DNA of 64,000 nucleotides from Caryophanales bacterium UBA6879 (GCA_002449135.1 DKCH01000021.1:1-64000), one strand, 5' to 3'; positions 1 through 7,683 are shown, counted from the first letter of the stretch. Numbers and translations: made by a program. Notes: generated from the sequence alone by a model not told the origin.

Positions 1-270
1 GGAATAAGAGTAATGTGTGCTGGCTTAGACTTAGATTTCAGAGGAGAACCATTTGGAATTATGCCAAGTTTACTTGCAAAGGCAGAATTTATTACTAAAC
101 TTACTGCTGCATGTAAAGTTTGTGGAGAAGCAGCCACAAGATCTCAAAGAATTATTAATGGTCAACCTGCTCACTATGAAGATCCTATTGTAGTAGTTGG
201 GGCAAAAGAATGCTATGAAGCTAGATGTAGACATCACCATGAGGTTCCACATCTTCATAAAGAAGACTAA
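1..270 (+). CDS. tdk: Thymidine kinase, C-terminal part (5' end outside window)
   Basis: The frame is already open at base 1, so this is the 3' end of a longer gene; about 90 residues of a protein usually near 190-200 are present. Type II thymidine kinases phosphorylate thymidine with ATP in cytoplasmic pyrimidine salvage. Visible hallmarks are [12 protein letters not shown] of the substrate lasso region, the zinc-ribbon ligands in CKVCG and CRHHH, and the YEARC stretch that contacts the nucleoside. The TAA stop at 268-270 directly abuts the stop codon of the convergent gene at 271, with no room for a terminator. Family assignment is secure. Confidence 0.95.
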   Translation, partial: GIRVMCAGLDLDFRGEPFGIMPSLLAKAEFITKLTAACKVCGEAATRSQRIINGQPAHYEDPIVVVGAKECYEARCRHHHEVPHLHKED

Positions 271-591
271 CTAATTATTTAAATCAATTTTAAAAAGAGA
301 GTAGAAAGGCTCAATTAATTCTTCTACTTCTTTTTTTAATTGAAAATAAATTAAACTATATGGGGAATCATCAATCTCTTTTTCTAATTTTTGAAGCCTC
401 GATACTTCCAAAAAACGCTCTTCAGGACTTAAAGAAGGAAGTCGCTTTTTAGATAAATTCAAATCTTCACGCATTTTATTTAATTCAGGATTATTTAAAA
501 ATTCATTTTTAGCAATAAAATACTTTTTAACTAAATCACAAGATAAAATGTCATCAATTATTTTTAATGTCTGTTCTTCAAGTTTACTCAC
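271..591 (-). CDS. ricA: YlbF/YmcA (RicA-like) family protein
   Basis: A 106-residue, highly charged, mostly helical protein of the YlbF/YmcA family. In Bacillus subtilis the relatives RicA, RicF and RicT form a complex that assists RNase Y-dependent mRNA maturation. The sequence shows no membrane segment, and the pattern of a long N-terminal helix, a central ERFLEVSRLQKLEKEI helix and a C-terminal helix fits the family. Its start overlaps the end of miaB by 8 nt, as ymcA follows ymcB/miaB in Bacillus, and rny lies two genes upstream. Whether it is RicA or RicF proper cannot be settled here; position favours RicA. Confidence 0.75.
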   Translation of the reverse strand: MSKLEEQTLKIIDDILSCDLVKKYFIAKNEFLNNPELNKMREDLNLSKKRLPSLSPEERFLEVSRLQKLEKEIDDSPYSLIYFQLKKEVEELIEPFYSLFKIDLNN

Positions 592-2029
592 TTAGAAGTT
601 CTCCAATTAATGAATAAGTATGAGACTCAATTATTTTTACTTTTCTAATTTGACCAATTAAAGAAGGATCACCTTTAACATGAACTAATCTAAAATGACG
701 TGAATAACCAGAGATCATGGTTTTATCTCTTTTTGAAACAGTATCAAATAAAACTTCCACAATTTTACCAACTTCCTTGCTAGCGGAAATTGTAGCAGAA
801 GTATCTATAACTTCTTTTAAGCGATTAAAACGCTTAAGCTTTTCTTCATAAGAAACCTCATCTGGCATATAATAAGCAGGAGTTCCATCTCTAGGAGAGA
901 AAATAAAAGTATAAGCATTATCATAATTAACTTCTTTACAAACTTTTAAAGTATCTTCAAATTCTTCTTCTGTTTCATTAGGGAAACCAACAATAATATC
1001 TGTTGTTAAATAAACATCTGGTATATAACTACGTAGCATTTTAACTAAATCTAAATACTTTTTAGAATCATAATGTCTATTCATTCTTTTTAAGATATTA
1101 TCATTACCAGATTGTAAAGGAAGATGAAGACTTGGCATTATATTGTCATATTTAGCCATAACTTTAAAAACATCTTCTGTAAAATAACCAGGATGGGAAG
1201 TAGTATATCTAACTCTAGGAATATTGGTTTGAGCCACAGCTTCTAAAAGCTTATCAAAAGTTGAATTAGGATCCTTTAAATCATAACCATAAGCATTAAC
1301 ATTTTGACCTAATAAAGTAACTTCTTTATAACCTTGTTCCTTTAAAGAATTAACTTCTTTAACAATTTCTTCAATACTTCTAGAACGCATTCTTCCTCTT
1401 GTATAAGGAACAATACAATAAGTACAAAAATTATCACACCCATACATAATATTTACAAAGGCTTTAGTTTTATCAAATCTGCTAGAAGGAAGATCCTCTA
1501 CAACTTCACCTGTAGTAGATATAACATCAAAAATACGATTTTCAGAAGTTAAACATGCTTCTAAAAGAGCATAAATAGAATCAATATTATGTGTTCCAAA
1601 AACTAAATTTACATAAGGAAAATGCTCTTTAATATAACGCATAGGTTTTTCCTCTTGAGCCATACAACCACAAATAGCGACAATTTTTTGAGGAATTTCC
1701 TTTGCAGACTGCTTTAACTGACCAAGTTCACCATATATTTTCTTTTCAGCATTTTCTCTAATAGCGCAGGTATTAAATATTACAACATTAGCTTGATAGA
1801 TATTATCAGTATGTTGTAAACCTAAATTTTCTAAAAATGCAGTAATAATTTCTGAATCTCTAACATTTGCTTGGCAGCCAGAAGTTTGCAAATTAAAAGT
1901 TTTACCCTTTGCCCAATTTCTTAAAAATGGAGAAATAGTTTTACTTGCCAATCTTGTTTGAATTTTTTCTTGATAATTTCTTTTCCCAGCCTTTTTTAAA
2001 TCTGGAAATGATTTAATAGTTATTGCCAT
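584..2029 (-). CDS. miaB: tRNA-2-methylthio-N6-isopentenyladenosine37 synthase MiaB
   Basis: Radical-SAM methylthiotransferase that adds the methylthio group to i6A37 of tRNAs reading UNN codons. The N-terminal UPF0004 domain carries cluster ligands near Cys52 (SGCQANVRDSE), Cys88 (NTCAIRENAEKK) and Cys122 (GCMAQ). The radical-SAM motif is CDNFCTYC at about 198-205, and a TRAM domain forms the C-terminus (RLVHVKGDPSLIGQ). Length 481 is close to the family norm of about 440-510. It lies in a minus-strand run rny-ymdB-miaB-ricA with a 1-nt gap after ymdB. Its two 4Fe-4S clusters would be supplied by the Suf system at 31.9 kb. Confidence 0.95.
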   Translation of the reverse strand: MAITIKSFPDLKKAGKRNYQEKIQTRLASKTISPFLRNWAKGKTFNLQTSGCQANVRDSEIITAFLENLGLQHTDNIYQANVVIFNTCAIRENAEKKIYGELGQLKQSAKEIPQKIVAICGCMAQEEKPMRYIKEHFPYVNLVFGTHNIDSIYALLEACLTSENRIFDVISTTGEVVEDLPSSRFDKTKAFVNIMYGCDNFCTYCIVPYTRGRMRSRSIEEIVKEVNSLKEQGYKEVTLLGQNVNAYGYDLKDPNSTFDKLLEAVAQTNIPRVRYTTSHPGYFTEDVFKVMAKYDNIMPSLHLPLQSGNDNILKRMNRHYDSKKYLDLVKMLRSYIPDVYLTTDIIVGFPNETEEEFEDTLKVCKEVNYDNAYTFIFSPRDGTPAYYMPDEVSYEEKLKRFNRLKEVIDTSATISASKEVGKIVEVLFDTVSKRDKTMISGYSRHFRLVHVKGDPSLIGQIRKVKIIESHTYSLIGELLSE

Positions 2030-2030
2030 A

Positions 2031-2810
2031 TTATTTTTCTCTTATTCTTATTTTTTCAATATTAGTTGGAATGTTAGTTAAATCATCAAAAGTGATAACA
2101 ACTGCATTTAATAAACCTAAACCAGTTTCAGGGATAACAAATTTTGAAGGAACATTAGTCCACATATTATGGATTGGACCATCTTTAATGACACCCAAAA
2201 CAGATAAATTTAATCCATTCATTCCAACATCAGTAATAAATGCAGTTTTATTTGGTAAAATCTCTTCATCATTTGTTTGAGTATGAGTATGAGTTCCTAC
2301 TATTGCAGAAACCTTACCATCAAAAGCAAAAGCTAAGGCTTTTTTCTCAGCAGTAGTTTCTGCATGAAAATCAACAAAATGAATATCTTGCTTAGTTTCT
2401 TTTACTATTTGGTCTAAACAATCAAATGGATTAAAAGAAGCACCTTGGATGAAGGAAGTACCAATTAAATTAGTAACTCTAATAGTTTTATTTTTACAAG
2501 TAAATAATTTACTACCAACCCCAGGTATAGACTTATGCATATTAGCAGGTCTTACCATATTAGTATATGCACTATTATTAGTTATAACTTCATTGACTCT
2601 TAAATAATGGTTTCCCATGGTAATAGCATCTATACCATAAAAAGTTAATTCTTTATAATGGATCAAAGACAACCCTTTACCATGAGTAGCATTTTCAGCA
2701 TTTGCAATAATGAAATCAATTTTATATTGTTCTTTTAAGCTAGGAAGATGGTCTTTAATTACACGTCTACCAACCTTACCAACAATATCACCAAAGAAAA
2801 GAATTCTCAT
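2031..2810 (-). CDS. ymdB: YmdB-family metallophosphoesterase
   Basis: Calcineurin-like phosphodiesterase of the YmdB family; the Bacillus enzyme hydrolyses 2',3'-cyclic nucleotides and affects late adaptive gene expression. Metal-ligand motifs are present in order: FGDIVG at 6-11, NAENATHGKG near 37, MGNH near 67, DFHAE near 148 and GTHTHTQT near 173. One oddity is GNHYLR where the family usually has GNHTWD. Length 259 is normal. The start codon overlaps the rny stop by 1 nt (TAATG), so the two are likely translationally coupled, matching the rny-ymdB order known in Bacilli. Confidence 0.92.
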   Translation of the reverse strand: MRILFFGDIVGKVGRRVIKDHLPSLKEQYKIDFIIANAENATHGKGLSLIHYKELTFYGIDAITMGNHYLRVNEVITNNSAYTNMVRPANMHKSIPGVGSKLFTCKNKTIRVTNLIGTSFIQGASFNPFDCLDQIVKETKQDIHFVDFHAETTAEKKALAFAFDGKVSAIVGTHTHTQTNDEEILPNKTAFITDVGMNGLNLSVLGVIKDGPIHNMWTNVPSKFVIPETGLGLLNAVVITFDDLTNIPTNIEKIRIREK

Positions 2811-4375
2811 TATTTTGCCAATTCTATTGCGCGAACTTCTCTAATAACTTGAACCTTAATTTGTCCAGGATAAGTCATTTCAGATTCAATCTTATCTTTA
2901 ATTTTTCTAGAAAGTAAGAAAGTATCTTCATCAGAAACTTTATCTGGAATAACAGAAACTCTAATTTCTCTTCCAGATTGCATCGCATAACAATTAGAAA
3001 CTCCATCAAATGATTTACAAATAGTTTCAAGTTGAGTTATTCTTTGAACATAATTTTCTAAAGTTTCACTTCTTGCACCAGGTCTAGCAGCTGATAAAGT
3101 ATCCGCAGCTTGAACTAATGTGGAAATAACATATTTAGCTGGAACATCACCATGATGAGATTCAATACCATTAATAACAACATCGTTTTCACCATATTTT
3201 CTTGCTAGTCTTACACCAACTTCAACATGGCTTCCTTCAAGTTCAAAATCAGCTGATTTACCAATATCATGTAATAAACCTGCTCTTTTTGCAAGAGTCT
3301 GATCTAAACCTAATTCAGCAGCCATTACACCGCATAAAATAGCAACTTGAATAGAATGATCTAAAGCATTTTGTCCATAAGATGTACGATATTTTAAGCG
3401 ACCAATATATGGAAGAAGTTCTCTATTAACATGAGTAATACCTAATTTATTAACAGTTTGTTCACCAATTCTTCTTAAGTTATCATCTAAGTTTTTCTTA
3501 ACTTTATTAAAGATTTCTTCAATTCTCCCAGGTTGAATTCTTCCATCTTTAATTAATTCTTCTAAAGTTTGTCTAGCAACTTCTCTTCTAATTGGGTCAA
3601 AACAAGAGATAGTAATAACTTCAGGGGTATCATCAATTAAAATATCAACACCTAATAAAGATTCCAATGATTTAATATTACGGCCTTCACGTCCAATAAT
3701 TCTGCCCTTCATTTCTTCACTTGGTAAAGTAATAGTGTAAATAGTTTGTTCAGAAACGACATCTTGTGAATACTTAGCAATAGCTAAAGAAATAATATTT
3801 TTTGCCTTTTCTTCTGCTGTTGATTCAGCTTCATCTAAAGCATTCTTTTCATAAACAGCTACTTCTTTAGTCATCTTTTCTTCTACACGTTTCATGATTT
3901 CTTCACGTGCTTCAGAAGTGGACATGTTAGCAACTTTTTGTAACTTATCAATAATAGAATCTAAATTAGTTTGAACATCTTGTTGTTTTTTCATTAATTC
4001 AGCAGATTTTGTTTCATAATCAGCCTTAGCTTGATCCAAAAGATTTTCCTTATTTACTAACATTTGATCTCTTCTATCAATAGCGGCTTCACGTTGATCT
4101 AATTTCTTTTCTTGCTCAACAATTGAAGACTTTCTTTCTTTAATGTCTTGTTCAGCAATAGACTTTAATTCAGCAATTTCAGCTTTAGCATCTAATTTAG
4201 CATTCATTAAAAGTTTATCAGCCTTAACTTCGGCATCCTTCAATAATTTTTCAGCATCTTTTTGTCCCTTATTATTTTTTCTTTTAACAAGGAAAAAGGC
4301 TACACAAGTAGCAATACTGGCACCAATAAATAAACCGATAATGATGCCAACAACCCAAATAACAGGTTCACTCAT
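2810..4375 (-). CDS. rny: Ribonuclease Y
   Basis: Membrane-anchored endoribonuclease that starts bulk mRNA decay in Firmicutes. The 521 residues show an N-terminal membrane helix (about 5-30), a long charged coiled coil (about 35-200), a KH domain (IGREGRNIKSLESLLGVD near 225) and an HD domain with HDIGK near 368 and the HHGD segment behind it. The length equals the Bacillus enzyme. It is the first gene of the minus-strand rny-ymdB-miaB-ricA cluster, so RNA-decay functions are grouped. The upstream 250 bases to ssrA must hold its divergent promoter. Confidence 0.96.
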   Translation of the reverse strand: MSEPVIWVVGIIIGLFIGASIATCVAFFLVKRKNNKGQKDAEKLLKDAEVKADKLLMNAKLDAKAEIAELKSIAEQDIKERKSSIVEQEKKLDQREAAIDRRDQMLVNKENLLDQAKADYETKSAELMKKQQDVQTNLDSIIDKLQKVANMSTSEAREEIMKRVEEKMTKEVAVYEKNALDEAESTAEEKAKNIISLAIAKYSQDVVSEQTIYTITLPSEEMKGRIIGREGRNIKSLESLLGVDILIDDTPEVITISCFDPIRREVARQTLEELIKDGRIQPGRIEEIFNKVKKNLDDNLRRIGEQTVNKLGITHVNRELLPYIGRLKYRTSYGQNALDHSIQVAILCGVMAAELGLDQTLAKRAGLLHDIGKSADFELEGSHVEVGVRLARKYGENDVVINGIESHHGDVPAKYVISTLVQAADTLSAARPGARSETLENYVQRITQLETICKSFDGVSNCYAMQSGREIRVSVIPDKVSDEDTFLLSRKIKDKIESEMTYPGQIKVQVIREVRAIELAK

Positions 4376-4571
4376 TTAAAATATTTCCTTTCATTTATGT
4401 AAAAAATTTAATATCAATTTAAAACTTTAAAAATGACTTAAGTGAATATAATAGTAAAGATATATAAATAAAAGATTCTTAAAAGTTTAGAAATGTATAT
4501 TAAAGTACTTACGTACAATAAAATTATAAGTGTTAAAAAATTAAAAAACAATATTTTAAGATTACAACACA

Positions 4572-4599
4572 TTGAAAATAAAAAAATTTTTGCTAAAAT
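4572..4599 (+). promoter_or_regulatory. Likely ssrA promoter
   Basis: TTGAAA at 4572-4577 and TAAAAT at 4594-4599 are separated by 16 bases, a good sigma-A type pair. The predicted start near 4606 leaves a short 5' leader before the mature tmRNA end at 4629. The rest of 4376-4571 is AT-rich divergent spacer shared with rny, in which no further element stands out. Confidence 0.6.
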
Positions 4600-4628
4600 A
4601 ATAAAGCAAAAGAAACGATTTGCAAATT

Positions 4629-5033
4629 GGGGATGTTCAGGTTTCGACAGATAAAGAGGAGCCTCAAGCGCAGCGGAGTAGTTAGCCTTACTAACCTAAG
4701 CACGATAAATGCCAAAAAGAATTTTATCCCATTTATGCAAGCCAACAATATGATGGCTTGTGCTTGCTAGTTTCTAGCTTATAGCATTAAACTACATCGA
4801 TAGTTTACATAAACGTCTATAATCTATCGCTAAACTGTTCGGATCTTTATAGGCGTAACCAAGAATAGTTAGTTTAAAATCCGATAATCGGTTTTAAATG
4901 AAAATTAAAGGTTATCAACTAAATAAGATTTCTTCGTCTATTAGAAGCTTATTTAGAAACAAAATAGACTAAGCTGTAGTGATTTTGGCGGGGCTTTATT
5001 TGGACAGGAGTTCGATTCTCCTCATCTCCACCA
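4629..5033 (+). ncRNA. ssrA: tmRNA (transfer-messenger RNA)
   Basis: One-piece tmRNA that rescues stalled ribosomes with SmpB and tags the nascent protein for proteolysis. The 5' acceptor strand GGGGATG (4629-4635) pairs with CATCTCC near the 3' end, and CCA is encoded at 5031-5033. The 5' segment GTTCAGGTTTCGACAG and the 3' segment GGAGTTCGATTCTCC (T arm) are diagnostic. The best resume frame is GCC at 4711, giving tag AKKNFIPFMQANNMMACAC and a TAG stop at 4768-4770. The stop sits in the small hairpin GCTAG-TTT-CTAGC, as expected for helix 5. The tag reading is inferred; the RNA itself is certain. Confidence 0.96.
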
Positions 5034-5344
5034 TCATGTACTTATATTTTAATACTATAAAAGGTGTTGAAATTAACCATAAATGCTCGAGAAATCGGAC
5101 TTTTTATTTTAAATCATGTTACTATTAGAAATTGATTGTACTTTTTAGAAGATTTAGGTGACACGCCTAGAAATAGTTTTATATTTGCCAATTAGTGGGC
5201 ATTATAGATAAGTTCTCGAATAAATTTTTCTCTATGTTAAAGTTGATTAGAAAAGTTGAAATATTACAAGCGACTTAATTAAAGTATAAGATATATCGGT
5301 ATTAAAGATAAATTATGAATAAAAGAATTGATACTTTGACTATA

Positions 5345-5366
5345 GTGTTAATCATGCGAATAAAAT
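5345..5366 (+). repeat. Direct repeat copy 1 (22 bp)
   Basis: This 22-base block matches 7662-7683 at 20 of 22 positions in the same orientation; the shared core is AATCATGCG. The two copies bracket most of the decayed island, including the toxin-antitoxin operon. They do not match the 3' end of ssrA, so they are not simple att copies of that gene. Confidence 0.55.
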
Positions 5367-5420
5367 GAATTATGAGATTGAGGACAAAAACTTGGACTAA
5401 AGCGTAAAGGAAATAATTAT

Positions 5421-6029
5421 AATGAAAAAATCAATTACTGATAAGGATTTTTTAAAACGAAAGATTGGCATTCCTAATAACCTAACAAGCTTACTTCTTT
5501 AACAAAAACACAACCTTTTCGAAAAGCACAAAACTTGTTATTGTTGAAACATTGATGCCACTAGATACAGCCCTATTTTTATTGCTCTTTTTATAATCGT
5601 ATTTATGGATATAAAGATGAAGCACTAAAAATCCTAAAAGAAATAACAAACAACATACTCTTAAAGATTTGAAAATTGGATTACAAGAAGTTCATAATAA
5701 ACGTGTAAATATTAATTCAAATAAAAAAAGGTGATATTGTCAAAAAATTTAATTTAATCAAAAAAATTTACTAAAAATGGAATAGCTTTTCTACATGTTA
5801 TAAATAAGATAATTAGAAAAAAGAAGTCGTCTTGTGATTCTGATATTGAATTTTATACTTTAGCAGTAAATGATTTTAAAAAATAAATAAATCTTCAATG
5901 GTTGTAATTACTAATAGTAAATTTGCTGAATATTGTGCAAATTTAATGGGTATTAAAAATATTGTAATATCTCAAAGGTATGCTAATAAGAGTAAATGGA
6001 TAGAAGAAATTAAAAAATCAATAAAGTAA
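5421..6029 (+). pseudogene. Degraded unidentified gene with several frameshifts
   Basis: An AAAGGA ribosome site at 5407 precedes ATG 5421, but the frame stops after 26 codons. Further coding-like pieces follow in other frames, including YGYKDEALKILKEI near 5600-5650 and LKDLKIGLQEVHNKR near 5660-5720. The last pieces are DSDIEFYTLAVNDFKK near 5835-5885 and MVVITNSKFAEYCANLMG from 5898 to a TAA at 6027-6029. They could all belong to one protein of about 200 residues. The VVITNS segment is reminiscent of nuclease-like domains, but I cannot name the family. Confidence 0.3.
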
Positions 6030-6084
6030 TAATTATGAGTTTCTTTTAACTAATTAAAGATATTCATTGTGCATTTTTATTTTG

Positions 6085-6230
6085 TCTCACAAGGTCATAA
6101 TATCCTTCGATTAACATTTAATTCCCTTACCACTTTCGATAATTACACATCATAACGATTTAATAATTCTAATGCGGTTTTAATTTATTTAAGCTTGTAA
6201 ATAGCCTGTCCTTTCTATATTTAATCCAAT
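6085..6230 (-). pseudogene. Transposase-like (IS3 OrfA type) remnant
   Basis: The reverse strand reads KTALELLNRYDV, stop, LSKVVRELNVNRRIL, stop. This resembles the helix-turn-helix start of IS3-type OrfA proteins, where a leucine-rich YD segment is followed by a VVRELN-like helix. Two in-frame stops and a frame break upstream show it is dead. No flanking terminal inverted repeats or target duplication could be recognised. The short length makes this a tentative call. Confidence 0.35.
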
Positions 6231-6349
6231 TTTTTTCTACACTCACATAAATATATTTTATATACGTGATTAACAGAACAAAGGATGTAAACTAGTACTT
6301 ATTTGAAGTTAGAAATTAAACAGTATATTTTTTAGTGACTTTATCACTA

Positions 6350-6607
6350 TTCAGTCGTGGTTTTAAGGATATCAGTCTGTCGACGGAGACACTGATAAAA
6401 CTCGTATTGGAGCAGAAGATAGCACACTGCGGAAATGTTTCGCTCTGATGGATGATGAATAAAGTGTATGTTCAAACATACTTAACAGTAAACATCAAGA
6501 TGGACAAGGAAAAGTCCACAAAGAGAATAGATGGAGCGGTAACGACCATTATGGCACTTGGTCAAACAATCCAAGACAAAGACTCAATTGATAACGTATA
6601 TAACTAA
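6350..6607 (+). pseudogene. Phage terminase large subunit, C-terminal remnant
   Basis: The plus strand reads FSRGFKDISLSTETLIKLVL, then EQKIAHCGN, an in-frame TGA, WMMNKVYVQT, and finally DKEKSTKRIDGAVTTIMALG before TAA 6605-6607. This follows the C-terminus of phage terminase large subunits (GFKDMSPP, KIAHGGNPVLRWMMDN, DKEKSTEKIDGAVAxIMAL). The TGA sits where the family has Arg, as a CGA to TGA change would give. The rest of the gene upstream is missing or unrecognisable. Base composition here is visibly richer in G and C than the chromosome around it. It is good evidence that a tailed-phage element once sat beside ssrA. Confidence 0.75.
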
Positions 6608-6656
6608 TGCGAAATCATCGTAATTTAGAAAAATGTAACCTTGTTTTATTTGCTAA

Positions 6657-6730
6657 AGTGTAAAAATGGCACTCTTACAAATATTAAAAAGTGTTAAAAT
6701 GACACCGAAACACTTGTAATTTTGGTGTCA
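6657..6730 (+). promoter_or_regulatory. Repeated palindromic operator upstream of the HTH-antitoxin gene
   Basis: Two similar 17-base imperfect palindromes, AGTGTAAAAATGGCACT (6657-6673) and AGTGTTAAAATGACACC (6690-6706), lie 33 bases apart. A third half-site GGTGTCA (6724-6730) forms a wider inverted repeat with TGACACC (6700-6706). The array ends 29 bases before the start of a gene with an XRE-type DNA-binding domain, so autoregulation is the likely role. The spacing of three helical turns would put two dimers on one DNA face. Binding itself is inferred. Confidence 0.55.
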
Positions 6731-6759
6731 ATATGGTAAAAATTTAAGAGGTGGTAAAA

Positions 6760-7230
6760 ATGACATTAAAACAATTAAGAACTGAAAAAGGAATTACACA
6801 AGCCAAATGCGCGGAATTATTTCAAGTATCCCTGCGGACATATAAACGATACGAGTCCAATGAAACCAAGATTAACCCTCTAAAGTATCAATATTTATTA
6901 CAAAGATTGAGCGAGTATGGAAGGATTGATGAAGACCACGGGATATTGTCTATAGACCAAATAAAAAAAATATGTGGAGAAATATTCAAGGATTATTCTG
7001 TGGAATACTGCTACCTATTTGGATCCTATGCCAAAGGCAAAGCGACAGAAAAAAGCGATGTCGATTTGCTTGTCGCAATGCCAGTTGACGGAATGAAATT
7101 CTTCGAACTCATAGAGATATTGAGAGAACAATTAAAGAAGAAAATCGACCTACTGGATATAGCACAGTTAGATAATAATCCCACACTTGTAAAAGAAATA
7201 TTAAAGAACGGCATAAAGATCTATGGATAA
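6760..7230 (+). CDS. XRE-type HTH fused to MNT nucleotidyltransferase (antitoxin, MntA-like)
   Basis: 156 residues: an XRE-like helix-turn-helix (about 2-50, KGITQAKCAELFQVSLRTYK) joined to a minimal nucleotidyltransferase domain. The domain has GSYAKG at 88-93, the catalytic pair SDVDLLV (Asp100, Asp102) and a third acidic residue in KKIDLLD (Asp130), so it looks active. In HEPN/MNT systems such enzymes neutralise the partner by transferring AMP to it. ATG 6760 is chosen over GTG 6751 because AGAGGTGG at 6747-6754 is a proper ribosome site for it. It overlaps the HEPN gene by 8 nt. Codon use is visibly richer in G+C than the neighbours, suggesting transfer. Confidence 0.85.
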   Translation: MTLKQLRTEKGITQAKCAELFQVSLRTYKRYESNETKINPLKYQYLLQRLSEYGRIDEDHGILSIDQIKKICGEIFKDYSVEYCYLFGSYAKGKATEKSDVDLLVAMPVDGMKFFELIEILREQLKKKIDLLDIAQLDNNPTLVKEILKNGIKIYG

Positions 7231-7558
7231 CATAAAAAACGATAAATACTATCTTGAAAAAATCATATCGGACTTGGAGTTCATAATAGAACACACCAAA
7301 GGAAAAACAAAAAACGAAATAGAAAACAACGATTTACTTGTCGATTCTATTATGTTTCGCATCATTCAAATTGCAGAGAAAAACAGCCGCCTATCAGAAG
7401 AGTTCAAAAAAGAGTATAACGAGATTCCTTGGGTGGCAATCAAAGGAATGCGTAACAAAATATTCCATGATTATGGTGTCGTAAATATGGTTATTATTTA
7501 TGACACGGTAACACGATGGATACCAGAGATGTACGAAAAATTAATAATGATACAATGA
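7223..7558 (+). CDS. hepT: HEPN-domain protein (DUF86, HepT-like toxin)
   Basis: A 111-residue helical protein of the DUF86/HepT family, predicted to be an RNase toxin. The catalytic RX4HXY motif is intact as RNKIFHDY (Arg77, His82, Tyr84); in studied systems the MNT partner adenylylates that tyrosine. The preceding IPWVAIKGMRNK segment is typical. The gene overlaps its HTH-MNT partner by 8 nt, and its TGA stop overlaps the ATG of a truncated third gene (ATGA), so all three were one operon. It sits inside the decayed ssrA island yet is undamaged, consistent with a self-maintaining toxin-antitoxin pair. Confidence 0.88.
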   Translation: MDNIKNDKYYLEKIISDLEFIIEHTKGKTKNEIENNDLLVDSIMFRIIQIAEKNSRLSEEFKKEYNEIPWVAIKGMRNKIFHDYGVVNMVIIYDTVTRWIPEMYEKLIMIQ

Positions 7559-7635
7559 GATATTATGTGCTAAATGATATTCACGGATTTTATTTTGAAC
7601 TATATGTGGCTCTGAAGGAAAAATTGTTTTATTAA
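7555..7635 (+). pseudogene. Truncated metallophosphoesterase, N-terminal stump
   Basis: ATG 7555 overlaps the hepT stop in an ATGA arrangement. The reading MRYYVLNDIHGFYFELYVAL followed by six more residues ends at TAA 7633-7635. The start matches the first strand and DxHG metal motif of calcineurin-like serine/threonine phosphatases (typical MKYYVxSDIHGFY). Only 26 residues of an expected 200 or more remain, and the catalytic GDxxDRG and GNHD motifs are gone. The break lies just before the 7662 direct repeat. It could still be translated as a small peptide, but loss of function is the simplest reading. Confidence 0.6.
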
Positions 7636-7661
7636 AAATAAAATATTTTTTTTACCAATTG

Positions 7662-7683
7662 GTGTCAATCATGCGGATAAAAT
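7662..7683 (+). repeat. Direct repeat copy 2 (22 bp)
   Basis: Partner of the block at 5345-5366, with 2 mismatches in 22. It lies 26 bases after the end of the truncated phosphoesterase. The preceding ACCAATTGGTGTCAAT also resembles the GGTGTCA operator half-site at 6724-6730. Confidence 0.55.

Larger units (their letters stand above)
5034..6656. other. Decayed accessory region downstream of ssrA, no intact gene
   Basis: About 1.6 kb follow the tmRNA without an intact reading frame. The stretch holds broken pieces of at least three genes: an unidentified plus-strand gene (5421-6029), a transposase-like fragment on the minus strand (about 6085-6230), and a terminase C-terminus (6350-6607). 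No terminator hairpin is visible directly after the tmRNA, which may reflect insertion of foreign DNA at its 3' end. Bases 5034-5344 show nothing I can name. Confidence 0.6.

Noticed and set aside
5898..6029. Restriction-endonuclease (Mrr-like) fragment
   Set aside because: MVVITNSKFAEYC recalls the VVTNS strand of such enzymes, but the rest gives no supporting motif, so the gene is left unnamed.
6350..6607. Selenocysteine or readthrough at the terminase UGA
   Set aside because: No SECIS-like element, no intact N-terminal gene, and the stop falls at a conserved Arg. Simple mutation explains it.
5345..7683. ssrA att sites
   Set aside because: The bracketing repeats do not match the 3' end of ssrA, and no second copy of that end was found up to 8.1 kb.
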